From Synergistaceae bacterium (GTDB taxonomy: Bacteria > Synergistota > Synergistia > Synergistales > Synergistaceae): a stretch of 15,212 nucleotides of DNA. Under the pieces are notes generated by a model. The model ran no database searches. It was given only the letters and a program-made list of their open reading frames with translations, and was not told where the DNA came from. Of this stretch, positions 8,452 through 15,191 are shown piece after piece. A program made the translations under genes and the position numbers. The stretch covers positions 1 through 15,212 of the forward strand of contig JAISWP010000181.1 of the NCBI GenBank assembly GCA_031271065.1, in the 5' to 3' direction. Position 1 is the stretch's first letter. Every line of letters starts with the position of its first letter.

Positions 8452-9461
8452 AGCCACGAGCCTCCCGTCCTGCGAAGCAGTATCACGAAAAAGGGAGCTC
8501 CTATGGTCGCCGTCAGGATCGAGACCGGCACCTCCGCGGAGGTCGCCGCCCGCGCCACGGTGTCTATGACGAGCATGAAAACCGCTCCCAGGCTGATGCT
8601 GGCCGGCACGAGATACCGATTGTTTCCGCCGAAGATCATGCGGCAGATGTGGGGGATCAGAAGCCCGACCCAGCCTACCTGTCCGCACATCGCCACGGTC
8701 GAACCCGTGACCAGCGTCGCCGCCGTGATGACGCCGGCCCGCATCACCTTTACGTTGACCCCCATCGACTTGGCCTCGTCTTCGTTGAGGGAGAGGATAT
8801 TGAGTTTCCATCTGAGCGTGAAGATGAGCGCGACTCCCGCGATTATCAGGGGAGCGCCTATCGCGAGTCCCCGGTAGGAGACGCTGGCCAGGCTTCCCAT
8901 GAGCCAATAGGTGATGGCCGGAAGCTGATTTTCCGGGTCGGCCACGTACTTGACCAGCGATACGAACGCGTTGAACATCGACGAGACGACGAGCCCGGAC
9001 AGCACCACCATAATTATGGACGACTTCCCCCTCACCCTGCTCACGGAATAGCTGAGGGACACGGCGGCAAGGCCGAATGCGAGGGAGGATATCTGCACGA
9101 AAATCGAGGGCAGTCCCAAGAGCAGGCCGAAGGCCGCTCCGAAACTCGCCCCAGAGGCGACTCCCAATGTGTCGGGAGTCGCCAGCGGGTTCGTGAAAAG
9201 AGCCTGGAAAGCTGCGCCGGAGACCGCCAGACCGCTGCCGCACAATATCGCGAGTAAAATCCTGGGCAGTCTTATGTTGAACACCACGCTCCACGCCTGG
9301 GGCGAGACAGCGTAGGTTTTTCCGGTGATTCCGCTCCACAGGACCGTAAAGGATTCCGTTACGCTCATGGAATACCTGCCTATGCCGATGCAGACAAGCG
9401 CCGTCAATATCGGTAGTACCGCGAGCAGCGCCCTGACCGGCAGATTATAGGGCGCTTTCAT
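8448..9461 (-). CDS. ABC transporter permease, FecCD/BtuC family
   Basis: This 337-residue, strongly hydrophobic inner-membrane protein has the size and spacing of FecCD/BtuC permeases, which form homodimers of ten helices per subunit and move iron-siderophore, haem or cobalamin across the membrane. Family hallmarks are LPRILLAILCGSGLAVSG (early), TNPLATPDTLGVASGAS, the coupling-helix region GQVGWVGLLIPHICR (about residues 258-273) and SAEVPVSILTATIGAPFF (about 305-325). It sits between the binding protein genes and the ATPase: one base separates it from the upstream gene and four bases overlap the downstream one. With only one permease gene but two binding proteins upstream, both binding proteins probably dock on this same permease (inference). 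The substrate is not readable from the sequence. Confidence 0.95.
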   Translation of the reverse strand: MKAPYNLPVRALLAVLPILTALVCIGIGRYSMSVTESFTVLWSGITGKTYAVSPQAWSVVFNIRLPRILLAILCGSGLAVSGAAFQALFTNPLATPDTLGVASGASFGAAFGLLLGLPSIFVQISSLAFGLAAVSLSYSVSRVRGKSSIIMVVLSGLVVSSMFNAFVSLVKYVADPENQLPAITYWLMGSLASVSYRGLAIGAPLIIAGVALIFTLRWKLNILSLNEDEAKSMGVNVKVMRAGVITAATLVTGSTVAMCGQVGWVGLLIPHICRMIFGGNNRYLVPASISLGAVFMLVIDTVARAATSAEVPVSILTATIGAPFFVILLRRTGGSWL

Positions 9462-9462
9462 C

Positions 9463-10569
9463 CTATATTCCGGCGGCCGCGGCTGACGACGGGTTATATA
9501 TCTGGGACAGGTCCTCGTCGCTCAGTTCCAGATTGTAGAATCGTTTGTAGTACGATTTTATCTCGCCGTCCAGATCGACGTCCGCGAACAGATCCGGGTG
9601 GTTCTGCTTGGCCATCCACAGCAGCGTCAAAGGGGAGTCGGCGTTGCACACGTACCAGCGGTACATGCCGAGGGGCATTTTGTAGACGCGCTTGTTTTTG
9701 ACCGCGTCCACGCTGCTCCAGTCGTAGTTTCCCACCTTGTTGCCGTACAGATCGTCGGGCTGGCCCGGATTGAAGTTAGTGATGAAGATTCGTTCCGGGT
9801 TCCACTCGTATACCTGCTCCATCGAGACGGAAGCCGTGCCCGTTCCCGCGTTTGCCGCCACGTTGACGCCTCCCCCGGCCGTTATCCAGAAGTTCGCCCA
9901 GCTGGCTGTTCCTGAGGGCACGCCCACTCTGCTGTCGTCGTAGAGGTGGAGCACCATTCCTCGGGGTTTTTTATCCTCCGGCACGTCCTTGAGGCGGTCG
10001 GCGACCATGGTCTCGATCCCCTTCGCGTATTTCATGAACTCTGTCGTGTCGAAATCGCGCTGCATTATTTCGCCCAGGAGTTCGATCCAGCTGTTTATCG
10101 TGTCTATGGCGTTGTAGCCTTTTATGCTCAGGCTGAAACCTATAGCGGGGATTCCGGCCCTGGTGCAGACTTCGTAGTCCTCGGCCCCTCCGGACGCGTA
10201 GAGGACCACGTCTGGTTTCAGTTTTATCAGTTCTTCCGCGTTGATATTGCCGTTTTTGGCAAATCCGGAGGGGATATTGACGATGTCCGGAAATACCTTT
10301 ACCAAAGCCGAGTTCTCCGCGGCGCTTATTATGGCCGGGTCGAGCCCCACCAGTTTTTCGGTCGAGCCCATATAGAGGCAGTAAACCGAGGCAAGCGGCC
10401 AGACGGAGGAAATGACGACCCTCTCGACCTTCTCGGGTATCACGATCTCGTTGCCCATCTGGTCTTTTACGACGCGGGTGGCTTTCTGAGCGGGAGCGGC
10501 CGGCGCGGCCCCCGCAAGGCAGAGGGAAATTATCGAGAAAACTAGAAGAACTCCTGCAAACTTTTTCAT
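9463..10569 (-). CDS. Periplasmic substrate-binding protein 1 (FecB/BtuF class, iron chelate or corrinoid)
   Basis: About 368 residues beginning with a Sec signal peptide (MKKFAGVLLVFSIISLCLAG followed by Ala/Pro-rich cleavage region). There is no clear lipobox, so it is probably soluble in the periplasm. The mature part follows the COG0614 helical-backbone binding-protein pattern: VVKDQMGNEIVIP, then ERVVISS, EKLVGLDP, the second-strand block LIKLKPDVVLYASGG, AGIPAIGFS, and the C-terminal block PLGMYRWY...LTLLWMAKQNHPDLF. The C-terminal stretch HPDLFADVDLD...YYKRFYN is typical of these proteins. It is a close paralogue of the gene upstream. ATG 10569 is preferred because GGAG lies eight bases upstream; a GTG one codon earlier (10572) is equally in frame. 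The permease follows after one base. Confidence 0.92.
   Translation of the reverse strand: MKKFAGVLLVFSIISLCLAGAAPAAPAQKATRVVKDQMGNEIVIPEKVERVVISSVWPLASVYCLYMGSTEKLVGLDPAIISAAENSALVKVFPDIVNIPSGFAKNGNINAEELIKLKPDVVLYASGGAEDYEVCTRAGIPAIGFSLSIKGYNAIDTINSWIELLGEIMQRDFDTTEFMKYAKGIETMVADRLKDVPEDKKPRGMVLHLYDDSRVGVPSGTASWANFWITAGGGVNVAANAGTGTASVSMEQVYEWNPERIFITNFNPGQPDDLYGNKVGNYDWSSVDAVKNKRVYKMPLGMYRWYVCNADSPLTLLWMAKQNHPDLFADVDLDGEIKSYYKRFYNLELSDEDLSQIYNPSSAAAAGI
10363..10402. repeat. 40-bp segment nearly identical to 11514-11553 (shared by the two binding-protein genes)
   Basis: The part coding for WPLASVYCLYMGS is almost the same at DNA level in both binding-protein genes (38 of 40 bases by eye, differences only near one end). 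A second shared block of 18 identical bases, reading GTAGAGGACCACGTCTGG on the + strand, encodes PDVVLY in both. The match includes silent positions. Confidence 0.75.
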
Positions 10570-10613
10570 CACTCAAACTCCAATCTTGTCGATATTTTTT
10601 AAAACCCGATTTT

Positions 10614-11699
10614 TTAGAACGACCCGGACGCGGCTTCTCTCGGCGGATTGTAAATCCGCGCGACTTCCTCGTCGGTCAGGGTCACGTTGTAAAACCTCTT
10701 GTAGTATGTCTTGATCTCCGCGTCCAGGTCTATGTCGGCGAAAAGATCGGGGTGCGCTTTCTTTGCGAGCCAGAGCAGCGTCAGGGCCGAGTCGGAGGAA
10801 GGAGGGAACCAGCGGTACATGCCGAGCGGGAACTTGTGGACCTGCCTGTTTATCACCGCCGGCACTCCGCTCCAGTCCTCGCCCGGTATCACGTTGCTGT
10901 AAAAATCCTCCGCCAGGTACGGGACGAAGTTCGTTACGAAGATCATGTCGGGCGCCCATTCGTATATCTGCTCCATGTTTACCTCTATCCCGGAGCCCTT
11001 CATGTTTTCGGATACACTGCGCATCCCCGTCGCGTCGCACCAGTACTGGCCGAAGAACGTGCTGCCGGACGCCAGGATCTGGGTGTCGTCGTAGTGGTAG
11101 AGCATCAGGGCGCTTGGCATATCCTCTTTCGGAATATCCCCGATGCGCTCTTTTATCATGGCGGCGACCTCCCGTCCGTACTCCGTGATCCCGGACGCCC
11201 TGTCTTCCTCGCCGAATACCTCGCCCAGAAGTTTGACCCAGCTGTTCACGGTCTCCACGGTGTTGAACTTGGCTATGCTCACGCTGAAACCGACGGCCGG
11301 GATACCGGCGTTCCTGATCTGTTCGGCGTTGGCCGCGTTGGAGGAACTGTAGAGGACCACGTCTGGCTCGAGCTTCATGAGCGACTCGATGTTTATGTCG
11401 TCGACTTTTATAAAATCGCTCTCGCAGTCCGCGATCTGCGGCGCCACCTTCATGAGGTGCGAAAATTCACCGGCGCTCTTTATCGCCGGATGGACTCCGA
11501 CCAGTTTCTCCCCCGAGCCCATATAGAGGCAGTAAACCGAAGCCAGCGGCCAGGGCGCCACTATCACGACCCGGTCCACCTTATCGGGCACCGTCACCAC
11601 GTTTCCTCCCTGGTCCGTTACCGTCCTGGCGGAAGCCGCGCCGGAAATCGACACAAGAGCGATGACCAGCATACTCAAAGACAAAAATTTCTTTCTCAC
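10614..11699 (-). CDS. Periplasmic substrate-binding protein 2 (FecB/BtuF class), paralogue of the next gene
   Basis: About 361 residues with signal peptide MRKKFLSLSMLVIALVSISG ending in ASA, then a COG0614-type binding domain: TVTDQGGNVVTVPDKVDRVV, WPLASVYCLYMGSGEKLVG, LMKLEPDVVLYSS, AGIPAVGFSVS and PLGMYRWFPP...LTLLWLAKKAHPDLF. By eye roughly half of the residues match binding protein 1. The putative ligand-facing segments differ, for example the region after GSTFFGQYWC and the PPSSDSALT versus VCNADSPLT loop, so the two may recognise different forms of a ligand. GTG 11699 gives the cleanest signal peptide and has AAGGA nine bases upstream; GTG 11705 and TTG 11708 are in frame and possible. 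It lies 23 bp after the nitrogenase-like gene, within the same operon. Confidence 0.92.
   Translation of the reverse strand: MRKKFLSLSMLVIALVSISGAASARTVTDQGGNVVTVPDKVDRVVIVAPWPLASVYCLYMGSGEKLVGVHPAIKSAGEFSHLMKVAPQIADCESDFIKVDDINIESLMKLEPDVVLYSSSNAANAEQIRNAGIPAVGFSVSIAKFNTVETVNSWVKLLGEVFGEEDRASGITEYGREVAAMIKERIGDIPKEDMPSALMLYHYDDTQILASGSTFFGQYWCDATGMRSVSENMKGSGIEVNMEQIYEWAPDMIFVTNFVPYLAEDFYSNVIPGEDWSGVPAVINRQVHKFPLGMYRWFPPSSDSALTLLWLAKKAHPDLFADIDLDAEIKTYYKRFYNVTLTDEEVARIYNPPREAASGSF
11514..11553. repeat. Second copy of the 40-bp near-identical segment
   Basis: Counterpart of 10363-10402 within binding protein 2. Silent-site identity points to recent duplication, gene conversion or strong constraint. 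Confidence 0.75.
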
Positions 11700-11722
11700 G
11701 AGCACCAATCCTTTCCTTTACG

Positions 11723-12883
11723 CTAGATAAAATATTCGGAGCCTAGGTATTCGCACAGCCGCGGGCCTATAATCCCGGGACAGCGGTCCCAATAGAGTTT
11801 GCTCGATACGGCGGCGTGGGGCAGTTCGATAAAACGCGCGCCTGAATCCTCCGGCATGAGGTCCCGAAAGAGGGGGTCGGCTATTACCGCGTCGAAGCCG
11901 CCGCTCAAGGCGCCCGCGATCTCTTTCTCACAGGAGGGGTTCAAATCCCCTTCGCGGGCGATGGCGTCCGCAAAAGAAAAAGGCGTGGCGGCTGCGGCGC
12001 CCTGTACTCCGTAATCGGCCTCGAGAGATACGCGAATCGAGTTGGCGATTATCTGATCGTGCACGATCAATACTCTCCTGCCTGGCGCCGGCTTTCTGCC
12101 CCCGAGCCGCTCCTTCGCGCCGGACGCTCCGGCAAGTTCGTCCTCCAGAACTTTCGATCCGGCTTCTCCGAGAGGCGCGCCGCAGACGAAAGGTATCCCG
12201 TGCTCCCGCTCGAAATACCTCGCCAGGGGCAGGCCGCTCGACGCGACGACCAGGTTGACCTGAGCGCCCGCGCTGCGTTCCATGTCATCCAGCCCGCTGC
12301 CCATCGCGAAGGCCGACAGAACCTCCCAGCCTCTCGACTCGAAAAATTCCCTCATGTCCGAGGCGTTCCTGTTGGCGGAGTAGTCGAGCGGCGTCAGCCC
12401 CAATATGTTCATAGAGCCTGACTTTTTTTCGGGCACGGGTTTGACGAATTTTCCGGCGGCGGCGAGAAAGGCGGATGAAGCCCCCTTGTCGTAGTAATCC
12501 AGCCCGGTGGTGGAAAACCCGAAGGCCGGTATGCCGGAGCGGTTTTCTATCTCCGCGGCTATGCCCTGCATGTCGGCGCCTATCACCATTGGGACCGGAC
12601 TGCCTAAAACCGCGATGAATCTGGGATCGAGATCCGCGGCCGCGTCCAGGATTTTTTTGACGAGTTTTTCGTCGTCTCCCATCACCGCGTCTATCTCCCG
12701 CAGTTTCGAACAGTACACGTAACTCTTGGAGCCGTACCACCGAGGTTCGTCGTAGCCCGTGTAATTGCCGGTGCATCCGGAGGCGTCGTGTATCACCACG
12801 AGCCCGCCCAGTTCGAACAGGGCGGAGCAGGCCCCTGAATAATCCGGCGCGAACGGGGGAAGTTTGACGCACAGCTTGTTCAT
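11723..12883 (-). CDS. Nitrogenase component 1-like subunit, NifK/NifN-like partner
   Basis: About 386 residues, related to the Oxidored_nitro superfamily (NifD/K/E/N, BchN/B, CfbD) and much shorter than true NifK (~520). The N-terminus contains YSGACSALFELGGLVVIHDASGC, matching the region of the first two P-cluster cysteines (Cys19 and Cys37, counted from ATG 12883). Next is LREIDAVMGDDEKLVKKI, the counterpart of the LQEKDIVFGGDKKL block. Then comes LGSPVPMVIGAD, where the third cluster cysteine of NifD/NifK would be; here it reads Pro96 beside Ser95. Another Cys (Cys58) lies before the LREIDAV block. The FeMo-cofactor Cys/His pair of NifD is not recognisable. ATG 12883 is preferred, with AGGTGG eight bases upstream; a GTG at 12895 directly abuts the upstream stop. 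The likely partner is the gene just upstream, and the electron donor the NifH-like protein. The substrate is unknown. Confidence 0.85.
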   Translation of the reverse strand: MNKLCVKLPPFAPDYSGACSALFELGGLVVIHDASGCTGNYTGYDEPRWYGSKSYVYCSKLREIDAVMGDDEKLVKKILDAAADLDPRFIAVLGSPVPMVIGADMQGIAAEIENRSGIPAFGFSTTGLDYYDKGASSAFLAAAGKFVKPVPEKKSGSMNILGLTPLDYSANRNASDMREFFESRGWEVLSAFAMGSGLDDMERSAGAQVNLVVASSGLPLARYFEREHGIPFVCGAPLGEAGSKVLEDELAGASGAKERLGGRKPAPGRRVLIVHDQIIANSIRVSLEADYGVQGAAAATPFSFADAIAREGDLNPSCEKEIAGALSGGFDAVIADPLFRDLMPEDSGARFIELPHAAVSSKLYWDRCPGIIGPRLCEYLGSEYFI

Positions 12884-12895
12884 CGCCCGGACCAC

Positions 12896-14143
12896 CTACA
12901 CCACGAGCCCGTAACTGCGGATCACGGCCTGAAGATCGACGGGGCCGGCGGCGGCTCTTCTCATCCGTTCGAGCATCAGCGTTATCCCCGCGAACCCGTA
13001 TTGTCCTTCGTCGGCGACCTGATCCGCCACTAGGCTCACTCCATAGAGGTATGCGCACTCGAAGCCGACCGCCAGCATCTCCGGCCTCGCTTCGCGCAGC
13101 AGGGGCGCGTCGTGTCTGTCATGTTCGACCCACTCGGCGTCCGTTTTTTCCCTCAGCCATGAAAGCGCTCCTTCCTCGAACTTCGGGCACTCGCCGGCGC
13201 AGACTTTGACTACGCGGAAACCGTTTTCGGACAGCAGCTTCGCGAGCGAAAAGGGCCTGAGCGTAGCAGAGTCATCCACGGCTATCTCTCGTCCGCCTAC
13301 GGCTTCCCTGGTCCGTTCGAGGGCTTCGGCGAGGCTCTTTTTCCACGGTCCGCAGTCAAAACGGAACGGCTCGCCCAGACGTTCGGCTATAGCCCGGTAA
13401 TTCGACTCTATCTCCGCGGCGTCGAAACTGATCGGGGCGTATATCCAGCCGATTCCCAGCCGGTCTTCCATATCTCCCGCGGCAATCCTCGCCGCGGGGC
13501 GCGTCACCACGTCCAGGACGCTGAAGGACAGTCCGAGGTATTCGTCGAAGGTTTTACATTCGCCTATGACCCGGACCCCATATCCCATGCCCTCCAGAAA
13601 TTCGTGCAGATCGCCGCGCGCGGGGGGCGCGTTCTGGCCCAGGATATTGACCTGGCGCAGTCTGCCCGCGGAAGGCTCCAGAAAGCTGTATATGCTTTTC
13701 TGGATGCCGGCCGCCGGCGGCAGCCTCCCGCCGTCCGAGATCGGATTCATGTGTCCCAGGCCGAACCTGACGTCCGGGTGTCTGCGCCGCAGTTCGCCGA
13801 GGAATACCTCATGATCTGTGCCGAGCAGATCGTCCAGGCAGCTGACGACGATCAGTATCCCTCTGGGGCGTTTTATCGAGCGCAGCAGTTCGTCAGCCCC
13901 GTCGATTATCAGCTGCTCGTAACCCCCGGAAACTATGTCGCTCTCGTCTATGAAAAGATAAGAGAGCCTGTCCTTGTAACCGTGGACTATCGCCCCTATC
14001 GCTCCGTGGCGGCCGCAGGCGGAGGGGCACACGAAGAGCTGATGAATCTCCGGAACCAGCATCCCCACGCGCACTATCCCCCAGCCGCCGTGGGCTGGAG
14101 AGGAGTAGGCGAGACAGGGCTCAGGCCGTCCGTTCCCGCTCAT
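12896..14143 (-). CDS. Nitrogenase component 1-like subunit, NifD-like
   Basis: A 415-residue member of the nitrogenase component 1 superfamily. Three cysteines fall where NifD binds its cluster: Cys10 in EPCLAYSSPAHGG, Cys43 in CPSACGRHGAIG (Cys39 is an alternative) and Cys102 in VVSCLDDLLGTD, which matches the ECPIGLIGDD segment. The block IDESDIVSGG corresponds to LQEKDIVFGG of NifD/NifK. Later parts include the Rossmann-type segment LRQVNILGQNAPPARGD and a middle domain with VNILG/GYGVRVIGE, as in other family members. I cannot see an equivalent of the FeMo-cofactor Cys275/His442 ligands, and the protein is ~75 residues shorter than NifD. The start ATG 14143 has GGAGG nine bases upstream and lies 23 bp inside the end of the NifH-like gene; the next component-1 gene follows without a gap. 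The D versus K naming is tentative. Confidence 0.85.
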   Translation of the reverse strand: MSGNGRPEPCLAYSSPAHGGWGIVRVGMLVPEIHQLFVCPSACGRHGAIGAIVHGYKDRLSYLFIDESDIVSGGYEQLIIDGADELLRSIKRPRGILIVVSCLDDLLGTDHEVFLGELRRRHPDVRFGLGHMNPISDGGRLPPAAGIQKSIYSFLEPSAGRLRQVNILGQNAPPARGDLHEFLEGMGYGVRVIGECKTFDEYLGLSFSVLDVVTRPAARIAAGDMEDRLGIGWIYAPISFDAAEIESNYRAIAERLGEPFRFDCGPWKKSLAEALERTREAVGGREIAVDDSATLRPFSLAKLLSENGFRVVKVCAGECPKFEEGALSWLREKTDAEWVEHDRHDAPLLREARPEMLAVGFECAYLYGVSLVADQVADEGQYGFAGITLMLERMRRAAAGPVDLQAVIRSYGLVV

Positions 14144-14894
14144 ATCCGCATACCTCCAGCATTTTCCCGGCGAGATCGCGGTAGCAGGACGCCATCTCGC
14201 AGTCCGGGAAAGCCTCTACGACCGTCCTGCCCGTCGCCTCCGCCTTTTGCACCCAATCGCTCCGGGGTATGACCTTCGTGACTGGCGCGCCTATATCCGA
14301 CGCCAGTTCCCCGACTCTTTCCATCTCGTCCGGGGTGTTCCGGCTGTTCACGATCAGCCCGGACAGTTCGGCGTAGCCTCGGCTCTTGAAATTCGACACC
14401 GCCATAGCGATGTTCGCGGCCGCGTATATCGCCATCTTCTCTCCGGAGGTCACTATGAAAATTTTCCGCGCGTAACCTCCGCGTATGGGCATCGCGAATC
14501 CGCCGCATACCACATCGCCCAGAACGTCATAGAGGATCACGTCGGGTTTGCAGAGTTCATACGCGCCCAGTTCCTCGAGTTTTTCGAACGCCGTGATGAT
14601 GCCCCTGCCGGCGCATCCTACGCCCGGCGTCGGTCCCCCCGCCTCCACGCACAGTATATTTTTGTATCCCCGGGCGACGATCTGATTCAGCGTGACTTCT
14701 CCCGCAGAGCCTCGAATGGCGTCCAGCACGGTAGTTATTCCATGCCCTCCCGTGAGTCCGCTTGTCGAATCCGCCTTAGGATCGCAGCCGATCTGCATCA
14801 CCGACAAGCCCATATCGGCCAGAGCCGCGGAGACGTTGGCCGTGGTGGTGGACTTTCCGATGCCGCCTTTTCCATAAACAGCTATTTTAAGTAT
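14121..14894 (-). CDS. NifH-like iron protein (nitrogenase-superfamily reductase), probable ATA start
   Basis: This is a homologue of the ATP-driven electron donor NifH/BchL/CfbC, which works as a dimer holding one [4Fe-4S] cluster and feeds electrons to component 1. Motifs, counted from the ATA at 14894, are P-loop GKGGIGKS (8-15), switch I DPKAD (38-42), cluster Cys94 in GVGCAGRG and Cys130 in DVLGDVVCGGFAMP (switch II). Arg97 equals the Arg that is ADP-ribosylated in classical NifH. The length is 257 residues from ATA, slightly short for the family. The family usually starts as M-x-K-IAVYGKGG; here that Met codon is ATA, with GAGGAG nine bases upstream. The only conventional in-frame start is a TTG at 15008, which would add 38 AT-rich, non-NifH-like codons and has no Shine-Dalgarno. 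The stop overlaps the NifD-like start by 23 bp. Confidence 0.92.
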   Translation of the reverse strand: MLKIAVYGKGGIGKSTTTANVSAALADMGLSVMQIGCDPKADSTSGLTGGHGITTVLDAIRGSAGEVTLNQIVARGYKNILCVEAGGPTPGVGCAGRGIITAFEKLEELGAYELCKPDVILYDVLGDVVCGGFAMPIRGGYARKIFIVTSGEKMAIYAAANIAMAVSNFKSRGYAELSGLIVNSRNTPDEMERVGELASDIGAPVTKVIPRSDWVQKAEATGRTVVEAFPDCEMASCYRDLAGKMLEVCGYERERTA

Positions 14895-14903
14895 TTTGCT
14901 TTT

Positions 14904-14909
14904 CTCCTC
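14904..14909 (-). promoter_or_regulatory. Strong Shine-Dalgarno in front of an ATA codon (NifH-like gene)
   Basis: GAGGAG on the - strand, nine bases from the ATA at 14894-14892. No ATG, GTG or TTG exists at usable distance in this frame, so this site is the main argument for initiation at ATA. Confidence 0.6.
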
Positions 14910-14910
14910 T

Positions 14911-15191
14911 CGAAAGCACGCGTCTGCTATTAGTTTTATTGCACTTATATATGTTATAAAAGTATATTTCCTTGAATTATTTTGTTTATAATCTGCACAA
15001 ACATACAATTATCAGGAATTTATATATGTTTGAACTGAATAACTAGCGAGGGGATATTACCACAACACAATCTCAAAAATCAAGTGGCGCATCGCATCAA
15101 AAAAAACAGCACCGAAAAAGGAATCGTTGCGTCATAAAAAAACAGCACTGAAAACCGTACCCTTTTTAGTTGTCAATTGGGGGTGCGAAAC
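14911..15191. other. AT-rich non-coding region upstream of the NifH-like operon; probable promoter region
   Basis: This stretch has a base composition sharply different from the GC-rich genes around it, and I see no convincing gene in it. On the - strand, TTCAAA (15034-15029) and GATAAT (15013-15008) are 15 bases apart and could be a weak promoter for the operon, giving a leader of roughly 100 bases; TATAAC at 14958-14953 is another possible -10. TGATAAT (15014-15008) resembles one half of a Fur box, but the other half is poor. The 11-mer TTATATATGTT (+ strand) occurs twice, at 14945-14955 and 15020-15030, possibly an operator pair. The right part contains A-tract repeats. All regulatory readings are tentative. 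Confidence 0.4.
15094..15154 (+). repeat. Two imperfect A-tract direct repeats, period about 36 bp
   Basis: Copies at 15094-15118 and 15129-15154 share the pattern GCRTCA, a run of A, then ACAGCACYGAAAA. Two units only, with no spacer-like unique sequence of CRISPR type. They could be binding sites or the edge of a mobile element. Confidence 0.5.

Noticed and set aside
7654..9339. A single 561-residue protein on the - strand containing the ABC ATPase.
   Set aside because: Its first ~295 residues are the out-of-frame shadow of the FecCD permease gene; ATPase homology starts only near 8451, where GGGAGG and GTG are found.
10570..10613. Separate promoter or riboswitch (for example cobalamin) between the two binding-protein genes.
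   Set aside because: The gap is about 44 bp, too short for a cobalamin riboswitch, and no conserved box was recognised; it contains only a ribosome-binding site.
11723..14894. A classical nitrogen-fixing nifHDK cluster.
   Set aside because: The subunits are too short, FeMo-cofactor ligands are not visible, the third cluster Cys is lost in the NifK-like subunit, and no nifE/N/B genes are present in the window.
11723..14894. Dark-operative protochlorophyllide reductase or chlorophyllide reductase (bchLNB / bchXYZ).
   Set aside because: No photosynthesis genes are nearby, and the component-1 proteins lack the long C-terminal domain expected for BchB; the importer context also does not fit.
14121..15008. 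A 295-residue NifH-like protein starting at TTG 15008.
   Set aside because: The added N-terminal 38 residues are AT-rich coded, unlike NifH, and the TTG has no ribosome-binding site; kept only as an alternative to the ATA start.
15094..15154. CRISPR array.
   Set aside because: Only two imperfect A-rich units with no proper spacer between them and no cas genes.
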